Positions 1 to 9,752 of a stretch of DNA of 64,000 nt are shown piece after piece (the stretch's first letter is position 1; each line of letters opens with the position of its first letter). This DNA comes from Bradyrhizobium sp. ISRA464 (lineage in GTDB: Bacteria; Pseudomonadota; Alphaproteobacteria; Rhizobiales; Xanthobacteraceae). The notes beneath the pieces are model-generated. The model saw nothing but the letters and a program-made list of their open reading frames with translations. It was not told the DNA's origin and ran no database searches. The stretch is taken from the NCBI RefSeq assembly GCF_029910095.1, contig NZ_CP094526.1, positions 6,820,001 to 6,884,000 on the forward strand. Direction: 5' to 3'. Position numbers and translations under genes: made by a program.

Positions 1-908
1 GCGACGTCAAACCGCGCACCGCTCGCTCCTCTTGCACGCGCGCGTCCAAGACGTTGGTGACGAAGTAGCCGCACAAGGAAAACGAAGCCATTTACGGCCA
101 CGCAATCGACCCGTCATGCGATTTCAGTGACCTCGCAAGCCTGGCTACCTTCGTCCGCAAAGACGAGCACGCGGGCCAGCCAAGATGGGGCCTGATCCTG
201 GTACGCCGTCGCTGCACAGCGGTAAAGCGAAGGCGCCCCGGTTTGACCCCGAATGGAATGCCCTGCTCAGGCCGCAAACGCAGGGACGTTACCCGCGCGG
301 GGCGTAAGCGACGCAAGGCGCATGCAGCGGCCTCGGGCAGAGCGAGACTGAAGTCTTTGGACATTCGCAACGTTTGTTATCCATCGTGAGGCTTCGGGGC
401 CGTCGCCTTGTACTTCAGATCGTACGACCTGACGCTACGTGCGATTCAAGCCCTTTAAACGTCGGGCGCGAAAATATGTCCTGCGTTGCACATGTCGAGG
501 CCCGGGCGCGAGCATGCAGCATGGCGGTCGCCGATGCCGACGACCTGGCCGCCCGGCGCACAACCGACTGTCGAAGGTTGTGCGCAGCGGTTGTTGCCAA
601 TGCCGACAGAGCGACAGCACAATTCGAGCGACTTGCTTGCGGCAGGGCTGTCGCACTCGGGACTCAAGGCCAAATGAACGCCAGATCGCAAGCTCGCGCC
701 AATCGCCGCGCGGCGAGCTAACCAGGCGGCTGGCTCCCGGAATCGGGAACGATTTGCGGCTGCTGGTTTGCGTGATCCGAGCAGCGCACACTACAAATGC
801 AGGAGAAATGAAGAGGCCGTTGCCATCTGCGGCGTCGATCTCCGAAAAGGTCATGACTGTAATGACGATTGCGGATGGATCGACGGCCCTTGCCCTTGGA
901 GGACCGCT
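1..908. other. No recognisable gene
   Basis: All three frames on both strands carry only short, arginine-rich open frames that resemble no protein family I know, and none has a convincing ribosome-binding site. I saw no sigma-54, tts or FNR-type site. This is most likely decayed or non-coding island DNA downstream of the NopM-like effector gene. Confidence 0.5.
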
Positions 909-2792
909 TCAGAGCGCAAGCCCTCGGTCTGTGAGCACCTTGCGCAGGAGATCGCCCTTGATCTCGCAAGCGAGCTTGCTGCTGATCTCGGCTCCAAGCT
1001 CCCGCTCGGCATCCTGCAACCAGGACGTGGAAGAGGATGCCTGGGTGTCTGCGGTCATCTGAAGCGCGGCGAGGCTTTGGGCCAAGCGAGTCTTGAATTC
1101 ATTTTCTACTGCATCGGCGAGCCGCTTCTCCATCGCTTCGTAGTCTTTGGGCGCGATACGGCGCGCGACCGTCGCCCAAGGTTGCCAGCGCGTTGCCAGA
1201 TAATCGGCGAACCCTGTTTTCTCCTGGTTCCGCACGAATGTCTCAGCCGCAGCGACGTCGTTCTGATCGACGTGCGAGACGGCCAAGAAGCGCATGTCGG
1301 GGGCGATGTGCAACAATTCCAGCGGGTCACGCAGCTGATTCTGGTAAGCAAGGTAGACTTCGATCTCGTCGACGTCGGAGTCCGGATCGGCGCGGCGGAG
1401 CGACTTGACCCTGTCGCGCGCGATGCCGTCCAGCGTCTCCAGGCGGAACATGACACGACCGTGCTGGAGCAGTTCCTCGAGCCGCCCGTCATAGACCCCG
1501 TCCTCGACATCAACGTTCAGACGGGCGGTCTGCATGCCATTCCAAGTCAAAGTGATGCGATCTTCGCAACTCGTGCTCGCGTCGAGGGCGAGTTGGAAGT
1601 ACTGCTCGCGCAATCGCGGCCTGATCGCAGCTTGCCTCAGGTCATCGCGCACCGCCTGCCGGAACGTCTCATTGCCGTAGTTCACGGTACCTCTCAGCCT
1701 GTCCAGACAGTGTGCGTATTGCTGGGCGCCCGGTTCTTGGGCGAAGCCCTGCCAGGCGGCCACCATCTTCGGCTCACCAACGAGCCAGTCCGCGACAACA
1801 TCGGACAAGGAGCGCGCCTGAACTTGTGCGACCCCTTCATCCCCTGTAAAAAACACCTGCGGGCCAGCGTAGTCCCCAGACTGCAGGGCCGTCATCAGGT
1901 TGGCCTGCACCTCCTCGGGCAGCGGATTATCCTCCAGGTTGATGCTGGACTCTCGACCTAGCCGGGCCAGCAGGGGCTCGGGCACGCTGGTCAACTGGTT
2001 ATTGCTGGCATCAAGCCATAGGAGCTCTGACGGGACAGTCTCGGGCAAGCTGGTTAGCCGATTGTGGCTGGCGCTGAGCCACTCGAGCGCAGCCGGAAGG
2101 GGATCGGGGAGATCGGCCAGCTGATTATAGTCGACGTTCAAGCGCTCGAGCCCGGCTGGAAGGGCGGGCAGGCTGGTCAGATGGTTGCCGCTGGCATCGA
2201 GCTCCTGAAGTGTTGGTGGAAGGTCGGGCAGATCGGTTAGCCGATTGCTGTTGACGTTCAGGCGGCGGAGCCCGGGCGGCAGCTCAGCGGGCAGGCTGGT
2301 TAGCCGATTGCTGATGGCGTAAAGCCGCCGCAGTGCGGCAGGAAGGTCGGGCAGACTGGATAGGCGATTGCCGCTGGCATAGAGCCGCCGGAGACCGGCC
2401 GGAAGAGGATGGGGTAAAGTGGTCAACTGGTTGTCGTCAAGATTCAGGCGGCGGAGGCCGGCCGGGAGAGCAGCCGGCAAGGTGGTCAGGGACAATGACG
2501 ACAAATCCAGCGCTTCATCGATATCGCCCGCCTCTTCCCAAGCTCTCGTTCGCCTCGTCGCCTCCGGCCCGTTCGTGTTCTCGCCCTGCCCCTCTTCGGC
2601 AGCCCTGTTCTCCGCAACCTGATTGCGCGGCGATTCGCTCGGAGCCGAAGCTTCGCGAGGAGTCTGATCGGCGGCAGACGCCCTCGCCAGTGTCATGGCT
2701 TCGCCCCATCGCTCCCTCGGTTCGGAAGTTTCACCAGTTTCCGACGTTTCGGAAGTCGTGCGAGCGCCCCGCTGAGCCCGTCCTGCGTCCAT
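909..2792 (-). CDS. nopM: NopM-like type III effector, LRR-NEL E3 ubiquitin ligase
   Basis: Predicted secreted effector of the IpaH/SspH/NopM family, which transfers ubiquitin to host proteins inside the plant cell. From the chosen start it has 627 residues. A Ser/Thr/Glu-rich leader is followed by about nine leucine-rich repeats of roughly 20 residues (L..LP..LP..L..L....N.L) and then a C-terminal NEL domain. The catalytic cysteine lies in STSCEDRITLTWN, near residue 409. The frame stays open up to 3038, but a tts box sits at 3006-3025, inside that extension. The ATG at 2792 is preceded by GAGG at good spacing, so I start there. Expression should depend on TtsI and flavonoid induction. No nif or chaperone gene is adjacent. 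The family assignment is secure; the host target cannot be read from the sequence. Confidence 0.9.
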   Translation of the reverse strand: MDAGRAQRGARTTSETSETGETSEPRERWGEAMTLARASAADQTPREASAPSESPRNQVAENRAAEEGQGENTNGPEATRRTRAWEEAGDIDEALDLSSLSLTTLPAALPAGLRRLNLDDNQLTTLPHPLPAGLRRLYASGNRLSSLPDLPAALRRLYAISNRLTSLPAELPPGLRRLNVNSNRLTDLPDLPPTLQELDASGNHLTSLPALPAGLERLNVDYNQLADLPDPLPAALEWLSASHNRLTSLPETVPSELLWLDASNNQLTSVPEPLLARLGRESSINLEDNPLPEEVQANLMTALQSGDYAGPQVFFTGDEGVAQVQARSLSDVVADWLVGEPKMVAAWQGFAQEPGAQQYAHCLDRLRGTVNYGNETFRQAVRDDLRQAAIRPRLREQYFQLALDASTSCEDRITLTWNGMQTARLNVDVEDGVYDGRLEELLQHGRVMFRLETLDGIARDRVKSLRRADPDSDVDEIEVYLAYQNQLRDPLELLHIAPDMRFLAVSHVDQNDVAAAETFVRNQEKTGFADYLATRWQPWATVARRIAPKDYEAMEKRLADAVENEFKTRLAQSLAALQMTADTQASSSTSWLQDAERELGAEISSKLACEIKGDLLRKVLTDRGLAL

Positions 2793-3005
2793 AGATCCAA
2801 CCTCTGCTGTCACCAAGCAAGGGAATGCGTCAGACCGGCACTTTTCAAAGCCTGAGTCGTCACGACGGACGAACATCACCTGAATGACAAAGCAGAGATC
2901 AAAGACCGCCGTTGCCAACCAAGAGTGCTGAACGCCCGCCCAAGGTCGTGAGCGGATCAAGCCGGAGCTGCCATTCCGGGTAGAGAGGTCTTCAACTGCC
3001 AGGTT

Positions 3006-3025
3006 TAGCTGTCGACCAGCTGACG
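3006..3025 (-). promoter_or_regulatory. tts box of the NopM-like gene
   Basis: The minus strand reads CGTCAGCTGGTCGACAGCTA, close to the TtsI-binding consensus GTCAGCTTnTCGnnAGCT. It lies 213 bp upstream of the chosen start codon of the LRR-NEL effector and points toward it, which argues against the longer open frame. Confidence 0.8.
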
Positions 3026-3134
3026 CACGATGCACCATTGCGCCCGGCCCATTTCGCCGTCAGCATAGCACCCGGCAAGCGCAAATGAGGCGACGCCGTC
3101 GACGCAAGTGTTCGAGCGCAATGCACGGAGCCGT

Positions 3135-3482
3135 TCACGAACCTCGTCGTCGCCGTGTCCGTCGCCACAACCGTGGGGCTAACCGCAACTCGTCCGTTAT
3201 CCGACGGCTCCGCCTGGCGAGATCCTGCGCTCCGATATCGACAGCGACCGAGGCTAGGCGGTAGGTGCCGCCGATCAGGCGGATGACCTCGTCTGCTCCG
3301 ACATTTCGCAGATAATCGCAGCGGCTCGACGCGATGGACGGGCTGCCTATGATCAAGCCGGTCTCCGCATCGGTGCACATGACACTTATCGCTGCCGTTG
3401 GGTCCGCTGCCTCCACGAGTGTGATGTCGCAGTCCCGATAGGGGGATTTGGGGGCGCTGATGCGCAGCGAAGCGATAGCCAT
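3135..3482 (-). CDS. Hypothetical protein, 115 aa
   Basis: Not recognised. The first 85 residues look like real protein (LVEAADPTAAISVMCTDAE, CDYLRNVGADEVIRL), while the last 25 are arginine-rich and read like a frame that has run past its natural end. The ATG is preceded by AGGA seven bases upstream. It stands alone between the tts box of the NopM-like gene and an empty stretch. It may be a 3'-truncated gene fragment; I see no transmembrane segment, signal peptide or cofactor motif. Confidence 0.35.
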   Translation of the reverse strand: MAIASLRISAPKSPYRDCDITLVEAADPTAAISVMCTDAETGLIIGSPSIASSRCDYLRNVGADEVIRLIGGTYRLASVAVDIGAQDLARRSRRITDELRLAPRLWRRTRRRRGS

Positions 3483-4058
3483 GGCCAGTCCTATGTGCCA
3501 GCACGAGCGAGTGAGGCGCGAATTTGTGCGCTCTCAGACAAGGCCTGCCGGCGTGCTGCTCGATGAAATCAGGAAATCGTTCGGGAGTTTGCGCTTGGGC
3601 GCACGGTGCTCACTCTTGGCGCGATGGTCGCCAAAGTCGTGCGAGGAGGTCGATCGTGATGCTCATGAAGCATAGATGCCTGAAATCTCTGAAAGGTCCG
3701 TCCAAGAGATCACTAAACTTCTAGCTAAGGGGTCAATGCCATCACAGTAGCCGTCGGGCGACGCATTTCCCTCGGGTAGCTCGATCGATGAGATCGAGAT
3801 CGTACACATTCCAACAATGTCGGCTTATGCCCACGGTAGACGTCTCGGTCATCACATCGTCAGACGAACTCATCCTTGACAGTTCAACGCAGAGCCGTCC
3901 GACCATCTCTCCCATCCGCGATATGCGGTTGGAGGACTGCAACGTCGAAGACCCGAGCATAACGCGCAGCCATTCGAGAGTACGGCGCTGAGCCACCTGT
4001 CCTCGGTTCGATTGGCGCGAAAACGGTTCGGCACAGTATTGCTCGAGCGGCACGAAGC
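3483..4058. other. No recognisable gene
   Basis: Only short overlapping frames are present, with no recognisable motifs, ribosome-binding sites or regulatory boxes. Confidence 0.45.
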
Positions 4059-4643
4059 TTGCTGGGATGGGGCGCAAGGTGCTGCAGCGGCAAGAGCGGT
4101 TGCAGTACCGGCTTCTGGAGTCGCGATGAGCCTGGTCAATTGATCCCAATCGATGCAACTCTGACGCAGCCTGTGCACGCAGATGCGCTGGCAATAAACC
4201 GTACTTTGGTGATAGGCCCGCAGTCCACACGGCCAGCCGACGTCATTGCGGCACGTTGCAAAAACGCAGGGCGCGAGGCCACCTTTGACTTTATCACGAC
4301 CCGCGGGCAATGCGGCCAGGCCCCACAAGCGGTGCTGCGTCCGATCGGACTGGTCGAGCATCGTCCCACAAGTGCGAAAACCTTGTTCAGCTGTGTGATC
4401 GGCCGGCACGCGTTGCGGCGCTCGACTGCGGCCCTCGTAAACGGCACGGAACTATTCAAAGCGCCGCCTATCGTACAGCTGTCAACCTGCAATGCTGCGG
4501 CCGCGCCTTATGGCATCGCCGTGATGCAGACGTCACGCTGGAGCGAAACGAACTGGCTCGTTGGCGGCACGCTGATCTTGCTGCTTGCGGTGATCCTGCT
4601 CGTTGCCTTAATCGAAATTTGCAGCATGAGCGCCGACAAGTGA
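4059..4643 (+). pseudogene. Unidentified frame ending in one membrane helix, coupled to the ModC-like gene
   Basis: The open frame is 194 residues long, but only the last 45 or so look protein-like: a helix rich in Leu/Val/Ile (TLILLLAVILLVALIEI) close to the C-terminus. Its stop codon overlaps the GTG start of the ModC-like gene (GTGA), the arrangement usual for modB-modC pairs. I could not match it to ModB or ModA. It may be the tail of a lost membrane subunit. Confidence 0.3.
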
Positions 4644-5776
4644 GAGCAGCAAAACCAGGCTGTATCGAAGTTGCGTTCAGCGGCTCTCGCGGGCGCATCC
4701 CGCTTGATGCGCAGTTTAGCGTACCGGCCAAGGGTATAACCGCGATCGTCGGCCCGCCAGGTTGCGGCAAGAAGACCGTCGCGCGCTGCATCGCCGGCTT
4801 TACGCGCCTGCCGGCCGGCTTCTGTGCGCTCGATGGTGAGGTGTGGCAGGACGAGGCCAGGTTCCGCCCGCCGCATCTGCGCCCCGTCGCCTATGTTGCC
4901 CAGCGCCCGATCCTGTTTTCGCAGCTGTCCGTCAGACGCAACTTGCTTTACGCCGCCGCCAAGTCCACACCAACCAAGGTTGACTGCAATGAAGTGGTCG
5001 AACTGCTTGGCCTGGCGTCGCTGCTTGACCGCTCGGCCTCAACTCTGTCGGCCGACGAACGGCAACGTGTCGCGATAGGCTCCGCCTTGTTGTCAAAACC
5101 CCAGCTCCTCGTGGTGGAGGATTTGCTCGCTGCGCAAAATCGAGAGATTCGTCCATTCCTTGAGCGGTTGCACGAAAATCCTACACTGCCAATGATCTAT
5201 CTCAGCCATCATGCGGCCGATATAGAACATTTTGCCGATCATCTGGTCATGATGGAACATGGAACCGTGACCGCTGCTGGCCCGTTACAGGCCTTGCAAA
5301 GCGATCCTGCCCTGCCACTTGCCTCGCGCCGCGATGCCGCAGTCAGTCTTGACGCTGTCGTCAGCGGCTACGACGGACGATATGGATTAATCATCCTGCG
5401 CCTCAAAGGCGCGCGCCTGTTGGTGCCCGGGACGCCGCTTGCGCCAGGCACCCGGCGACGGCTGCGCATTGCGGCCCGTGACGTCAGCGTCGCGCGCGAG
5501 GCGCCGCGCGCGAGCTCGATCCTCAATATCATTCCGGCACGCATCAAAGCCTCGATGCCGTTCGACGCGGCTGAGGCCACGTTGGTGCTCGCGCTCGAAA
5601 TTGGAGGCTCAGCCGCCCAGATTCTGGCGCGCATTCCGCGTCGATCCTTCGATGCCCTGGGGCTCTCCGACGGGATGGACGTTTTCGCCGAAGTCGCGCG
5701 CTTCTTGCCGGTCGCTGCCTTCGATCCGTCACCGCGCGCCGTGGCGGCTGCGACGCGGGCGAATGAGCAACAATAG
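4640..5776 (+). CDS. ModC-like ABC ATPase with degenerate nucleotide-binding motifs
   Basis: The 378-residue protein has the layout of the molybdate importer ATPase ModC: an N-terminal ABC domain (to about residue 215) and a C-terminal TOBE/Mop-like region. The Q-loop (YVAQRP) and H-loop (YLSHH) are kept. Walker A reads GPPGCGKKT, with lysine where Ser/Thr normally binds magnesium. The signature is LSADERQ rather than LSGGQ, and the Walker B region reads LLVVEDLL, so the acidic pair is shifted. It may be non-catalytic, or a decaying island copy with a chromosomal modABC doing the work. The GTG at 4640 overlaps the stop of the preceding frame, and a DUF2478-like gene follows 9 bp after it. The family is clear; activity is doubtful. 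Confidence 0.7.
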   Translation: MRAAKPGCIEVAFSGSRGRIPLDAQFSVPAKGITAIVGPPGCGKKTVARCIAGFTRLPAGFCALDGEVWQDEARFRPPHLRPVAYVAQRPILFSQLSVRRNLLYAAAKSTPTKVDCNEVVELLGLASLLDRSASTLSADERQRVAIGSALLSKPQLLVVEDLLAAQNREIRPFLERLHENPTLPMIYLSHHAADIEHFADHLVMMEHGTVTAAGPLQALQSDPALPLASRRDAAVSLDAVVSGYDGRYGLIILRLKGARLLVPGTPLAPGTRRRLRIAARDVSVAREAPRASSILNIIPARIKASMPFDAAEATLVLALEIGGSAAQILARIPRRSFDALGLSDGMDVFAEVARFLPVAAFDPSPRAVAAATRANEQQ

Positions 5777-5785
5777 GATCAAACC

Positions 5786-6463
5786 ATGACCACCGCATTT
5801 GGCGAGATCGATCCAAATTTCTTGGCCGCCATTCTCTACCGGCCCGAAGACCACGTCGATGCCCTGCTCGCCGACTTTGCTCAGGATCTCGCTCATCAAG
5901 GCGCACGAGTCGGCGGGATTGTCCAACGATACGTCGAGAACGCAAACGGCACGACGATCATGCTCGCGGTCGACATTGCGACAGGACGCGAGATTTCGAT
6001 CTGTCAATCCCTGGGGACAGGAGCGACCTCCTGCAAGCTCGATACGAGTGGACTTGCCGAAGCCGCAAGCGTCGTATCCCGGGCGATCAACGAGAACGCC
6101 GATCTTATCGTGATCAACAAATTCTCCAGCCAGGAGGCATTGGGCCAGGGCCTACGCGCCGAATTTTCTGATGCGATCGTGCATGGCTTGCCACTTCTTA
6201 CGGCCGTCCCCGCAAAATGTCTTGCTGACTGGCGGGCTTTCACCGGGGACGCCTTCACGACGCTTGCGTGCGAGCGCCAATGCATGGCGCGATGGTGGAA
6301 CCGTGTCGACAAGCACCTGGCGGCCATCCGCGTACACAATTCCAGCCACAGCCATCTGGGAACGATCATACCCGACAGGCTGATCACGGTCCCGACGCGA
6401 TCGACGACGGCGGATCCCCGACGATCCGGCCGATTCACTCGTCATCTGCGGAAGCAGCCTTAA
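5786..6463 (+). CDS. DUF2478-like protein next to the ModC-like gene
   Basis: About 225 residues. Residues 1-160 resemble the DUF2478 family, a predicted nucleotide-binding fold often encoded beside molybdate transport genes. Visible features include an N-terminal LAAILYRP segment followed by DALLADFAQDLAHQGARVGG, and later ADLIVINKFSSQEALGQGL. The last 60 residues are poorly conserved in style and may be a changed C-terminus. It starts 9 bp after the ModC-like gene, so the two are probably co-transcribed. The link to molybdenum supply for nitrogenase is inferred from position. Confidence 0.65.
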   Translation: MTTAFGEIDPNFLAAILYRPEDHVDALLADFAQDLAHQGARVGGIVQRYVENANGTTIMLAVDIATGREISICQSLGTGATSCKLDTSGLAEAASVVSRAINENADLIVINKFSSQEALGQGLRAEFSDAIVHGLPLLTAVPAKCLADWRAFTGDAFTTLACERQCMARWWNRVDKHLAAIRVHNSSHSHLGTIIPDRLITVPTRSTTADPRRSGRFTRHLRKQP

Positions 6464-6739
6464 ACTCTTTCATTCATGACGTGACGAGTTGTATTTACGG
6501 GCGTGCTGTTCAGCGCGGGCCCGGCAAACCCGGCTGTGTTGGGTTCCGCCCTGTGAAGCCCTACGACCGCGTCAGCACTCGACTTAGACGGACGCATCGC
6601 TTCGACTCCTGGCTCAAAGGCGTCCGCGACCGCAACTCGTCTTGATCCGGGTGAAGGCAGTTCTAAGCCAAACTGGGGTTCCAACGCCCATGATGCGCCT
6701 TCCTTGCTGCACCGTCGACAATTGCATCTTGCGAACAAA

Positions 6740-6755
6740 TGGCATGTCGCTTGCT
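6740..6755 (+). promoter_or_regulatory. Sigma-54 promoter of ahpCD
   Basis: TGGCATGTCGCTTGCT matches the -24/-12 consensus TGGCAC-N5-TTGCW with one change and lies 48 bp before the ahpC start. No exact TGT-N10-ACA site was found upstream; TGCTGCACCGTCGACA just 5' is one base off. Confidence 0.7.
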
Positions 6756-6803
6756 TCGCCCATGCTTCAGGATCCCTGCGGAGCAATTTTAGTGAGGACA
6801 AGC

Positions 6804-7358
6804 ATGCTCGGAATTGGTTGTAAGTTGCCACCGTTCGAAATCACTGGCGTGAAGCCCGGGTTTCACGCGCACGAAGAAGAAGGACAGAGCGCGTTCGAGA
6901 CGCTGACTGAAAAGAGCTTCCCGGGGAAATGGAAGATCATCTTCTTCTATCCCAAGGACTTTACCTTCGTCTGCCCGACCGAGATCGCCGAGTTTGCTCG
7001 GCTGTCCAAAGACTTTGCCGATCGTGAGGCGGTCGTGCTCGGTGGCTCGACGGACAACGAGTTCTGCAAGCTGGCCTGGCGGCGCGCGCACGAGGACCTG
7101 CGCAATTTGCCTATCTGGCAGTTTGCCGACACCAAGGGAGCGCTTGTCGACGGCCTCGGCGTGCGTTCGCCAGACGGTGTCGCCTATCGCTACACCTTTA
7201 TCGCTGACCCCGACAACACCATCCAGCACCTCTATGCCACGAACCTCAATGTCGGCCGTAGCCCTAAGGACACGTTACGCGTTTTGGACGCGCTGCAAAC
7301 CGACGAGCTCTGTCCCTGCAACCGCGAGATCGGTGGCGAAACCTTGAAAGTTGCTTGA
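6804..7358 (+). CDS. ahpC: AhpC-type peroxiredoxin
   Basis: The 184-residue typical two-cysteine peroxiredoxin reduces hydrogen peroxide and organic peroxides. The peroxidatic cysteine is Cys57 in FVCPTEI, and the resolving cysteine is at the C-terminus (ELCPCNREIGGE, residues 170-172). The ATG at 6804 has AGGA upstream; longer in-frame starts would run across the sigma-54 promoter at 6740-6755. ahpD follows after 6 bp. The promoter and its place beside fixBCX suggest a role in protecting nitrogenase or its electron donors from peroxide in bacteroids. Confidence 0.92.
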   Translation: MLGIGCKLPPFEITGVKPGFHAHEEEGQSAFETLTEKSFPGKWKIIFFYPKDFTFVCPTEIAEFARLSKDFADREAVVLGGSTDNEFCKLAWRRAHEDLRNLPIWQFADTKGALVDGLGVRSPDGVAYRYTFIADPDNTIQHLYATNLNVGRSPKDTLRVLDALQTDELCPCNREIGGETLKVA

Positions 7359-7364
7359 GGCGGC

Positions 7365-7958
7365 ATGTCATCGATCGAGCAACTGAAAGAGAAAATCCCT
7401 GACTTCGCCAAGGATGTCCGGCTCAACCTGGCGTCCTTGGTGGCCGATGAGACGCTGTCACCGCAGCGCCAGTATGGACTGCTGCTGGCGAGCGCGATCG
7501 CCACTCGTCATCCGGCCGTGATCGCCGCGATGGAGTCGGCCGCGGCCGCCGTGATGCGGCCAGAGGCGATCACCGCGGCAAAATCCGCAGCCTGCGTGAT
7601 GGCGATGAACAACGTCTACTACCGCTTCGTGCACCTGGCTTCCAACCCGGAATACAAGACGATGGCGGCGAGGCTGCGTATGAACGTGATCGGCAATCCC
7701 GGGGTAGACAAATCCGATTTCGAGCTGTGGTCGCTGGCAGTTTCGGCGATCAACGGCTGCGGCACCTGTCTCGACGCCCACGAGAAGGCGCTGCGGGCAG
7801 CAGGCGTCAGTTCCGAAGCAATTCAGACGGCGGTGCGCTTTGCCGCCGTCGTGCAGTCAGTTGCGGTTGCGATCGAAGCGGCCGGGCCCGAGCTGCCTGC
7901 CGCGACGGGTGATCGGCCCTCTCCAGCTATTCGCGGCGCCGGAGTGAAAGGCAGATAG
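7365..7958 (+). CDS. ahpD: AhpD-like alkylhydroperoxidase
   Basis: The 197-residue carboxymuconolactone-decarboxylase-fold protein belongs to the AhpD group, which re-reduces AhpC through a lipoyl-dependent relay. The catalytic CGTC pair is Cys132/Cys135, followed by His139 in LDAHEKAL, the spacing expected for AhpD. It follows ahpC by 6 bp in the same operon. The last 25 residues are proline- and glycine-rich and probably disordered. Confidence 0.9.
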   Translation: MSSIEQLKEKIPDFAKDVRLNLASLVADETLSPQRQYGLLLASAIATRHPAVIAAMESAAAAVMRPEAITAAKSAACVMAMNNVYYRFVHLASNPEYKTMAARLRMNVIGNPGVDKSDFELWSLAVSAINGCGTCLDAHEKALRAAGVSSEAIQTAVRFAAVVQSVAVAIEAAGPELPAATGDRPSPAIRGAGVKGR

Positions 7959-8100
7959 CCAAGGCTCGGCTTGCAAGAGCGCTCCACCATTCGAGCCCTG
8001 CTCGAACTCTCGCCTTCCGCGCACGAGCCTGGCCAGGCAGAATGGGTGCGTCGGTGACTACCGTTCGAGACGGAGATCACTCCCCCGTTTCGTGCACCTT

Positions 8101-8397
8101 TCAGCCGAATTTGAATAGCACCCCATATCCGCCGCGCGGATAGTTCCATTCGATGTCGCCAGTCGGTTCGGCGATCACGCGGCAGGTACCGCATTCAATG
8201 CAGCCGTCGACCGCGACTTCGACCTGGCCCTTGTCGTTGAGTTCGTAGCAGCGCGCGGGGCAGGCTCTCAAAAGTGCAAGCAGCTGCGGCGACGGCGTCG
8301 TGTGCCGGCGGACCTTGACGTGCGGGCGACCGACATCGACGAGATAGCGATTGTAGTATAACTTGTCCTCGACGCGTACCGACTGCTCGGCATTCAT
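8101..8397 (-). CDS. fixX: FixX, ferredoxin-like protein of the FixABCX complex
   Basis: The 98-residue Fe-S protein accepts electrons from FixC and is needed for reductant supply to nitrogenase. Its cysteines are in CPARCYE and CIECGTCRV, the usual FixX pattern. The ATG at 8397 is preceded by AAAGGAG. It is the last gene of fixB-fixC-fixX, 36 bp after fixC, and converges on ahpD. Confidence 0.95.
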   Translation of the reverse strand: MNAEQSVRVEDKLYYNRYLVDVGRPHVKVRRHTTPSPQLLALLRACPARCYELNDKGQVEVAVDGCIECGTCRVIAEPTGDIEWNYPRGGYGVLFKFG

Positions 8398-8433
8398 GTT
8401 CCAGTCTCCTTTGTCCAGCTTCGACATTGCTCG

Positions 8434-9741
8434 TCAGCGCCACGCGCGAGCAAAACGGACGGCATCTCCGAACAGGCCTGTCCAGGACCGCGCCTTGACG
8501 AAGGATTTGATTGTCACTTTCTCCTTATCGACCTTCGGCGTACCATCGACGCGCACGAAGTTCTGCATTGCGCGGGAGACGAGCTGCGGATAGGTGAGAA
8601 AGAAGCTTTGGCAATTGGTATGCATCAGCCGCGGTAAATCCTTGTACTTCTTGAGATCCTTGATCACGAAGGACTCGTCCAGCATTTTCTTGTAGAGCGA
8701 CAGATTTTTTGCGGTCATGCCATCGCGGCGCGATTTCACCTGAGAAATCGCTTCGGCCGCGATGCGGCCTGAGGTCATCGCGAGGTTGGAGCCTTCGCGA
8801 TGAACCGCGTTGTTGAATTGCGCGGCGTCGCCCACCACCACCCAGCCCTCTCCGTAGAGCTGCGGGATTGCCCTATATCCGCCCTCGGGAATGAGATGCG
8901 CGGAATATTCCTTGACCTCGGAGCCTGCGATCAACGATGCCACGGACGGATGCTTCTTGAAGTGATCCAACAGCCCGTAGGGTGTCTCGCCGGTCCGCTG
9001 GAAGTCGGCGACAAGACAGCCAATGCCGAGCGAAATGGACTCCTTGTTGGCATAGATAAAGCCCATCCCGGTCATGCCGCGGGAAATGGTTCCCGCCGCC
9101 TCGATCACGACGCCTTCGTCGTCCTTGAGATTGAAACGAGCCTCGATCGTCTCGCGTGGCAAAAAGTGCATTTCCTTCACCGCGAGTGCCACTTTGTCGG
9201 GTGTCGGCCGCGCACGCAAGCCCGCGCGCGTCCCGAGCAGGCCATTGACGCCTTCCGCCAGCACAACGACGTCGGCTTGGATTTCACCGTCACGGCGATC
9301 CGTCCGAACACCTCTGACTTTCCCGTAATTGTCTCGTACAAGCTCGGTGGCCGTGGTCTCATACAGAACGGTCGCGCCAGCCTCCCGCACTTTCGACGAG
9401 AACCATTTGTCGAACTGCGCGCGGATGATGGTGTAGCGGTTTGGCCGCTCCTCGTTGAAGTCTTCGGAGCGGTAATGCATGCCGACGTGGGACCGATCGT
9501 CCATCATCCAAAACCGCTGCTCGACCAAATGACGTTCGAGCGGCGCGTCCTCGCGAAAGTCGGGTATCAGCTTTTCCATCATATCGGCATAGAGGATCGC
9601 GCCCTGGACGTTCTTCGATCCGGCATATTCGCCGCGCTCGAGCTGCAGGACCTTCATCCCGCGTTCGGCCATGGTCAGCGCCGCAGCGTTTCCAGCCATG
9701 CCGGCCCCGACAACGATCGCATCGAATCTCTCCTGGATCAT
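8434..9741 (-). CDS. fixC: FixC, flavoprotein-quinone oxidoreductase
   Basis: The 435-residue protein resembles electron-transfer flavoprotein:ubiquinone oxidoreductase. It begins with an FAD-binding Rossmann motif ([19 protein letters not shown]), and a second flavin motif surrounds [19 protein letters not shown]. In the FixABCX complex it takes part in flavin-based bifurcation that lowers the potential of electrons passed to ferredoxin for nitrogenase. The start has GAGGAG upstream. It lies between fixB (11 bp) and fixX. Confidence 0.95.
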   Translation of the reverse strand: MIQERFDAIVVGAGMAGNAAALTMAERGMKVLQLERGEYAGSKNVQGAILYADMMEKLIPDFREDAPLERHLVEQRFWMMDDRSHVGMHYRSEDFNEERPNRYTIIRAQFDKWFSSKVREAGATVLYETTATELVRDNYGKVRGVRTDRRDGEIQADVVVLAEGVNGLLGTRAGLRARPTPDKVALAVKEMHFLPRETIEARFNLKDDEGVVIEAAGTISRGMTGMGFIYANKESISLGIGCLVADFQRTGETPYGLLDHFKKHPSVASLIAGSEVKEYSAHLIPEGGYRAIPQLYGEGWVVVGDAAQFNNAVHREGSNLAMTSGRIAAEAISQVKSRRDGMTAKNLSLYKKMLDESFVIKDLKKYKDLPRLMHTNCQSFFLTYPQLVSRAMQNFVRVDGTPKVDKEKVTIKSFVKARSWTGLFGDAVRFARAWR

Positions 9742-9752
9742 GACAATCTCCT

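Noticed and set aside
768..1961. 397-codon open frame antisense to the NopM-like gene
   Set aside because: It is a shadow of the NEL domain coding strand, which has a clear tts box and catalytic motif.
4140..4153. FNR-type box TTGATCCCAATCGA
   Set aside because: One mismatch in a half site, and it lies inside a frame with no promoter-proximal gene start at suitable distance.
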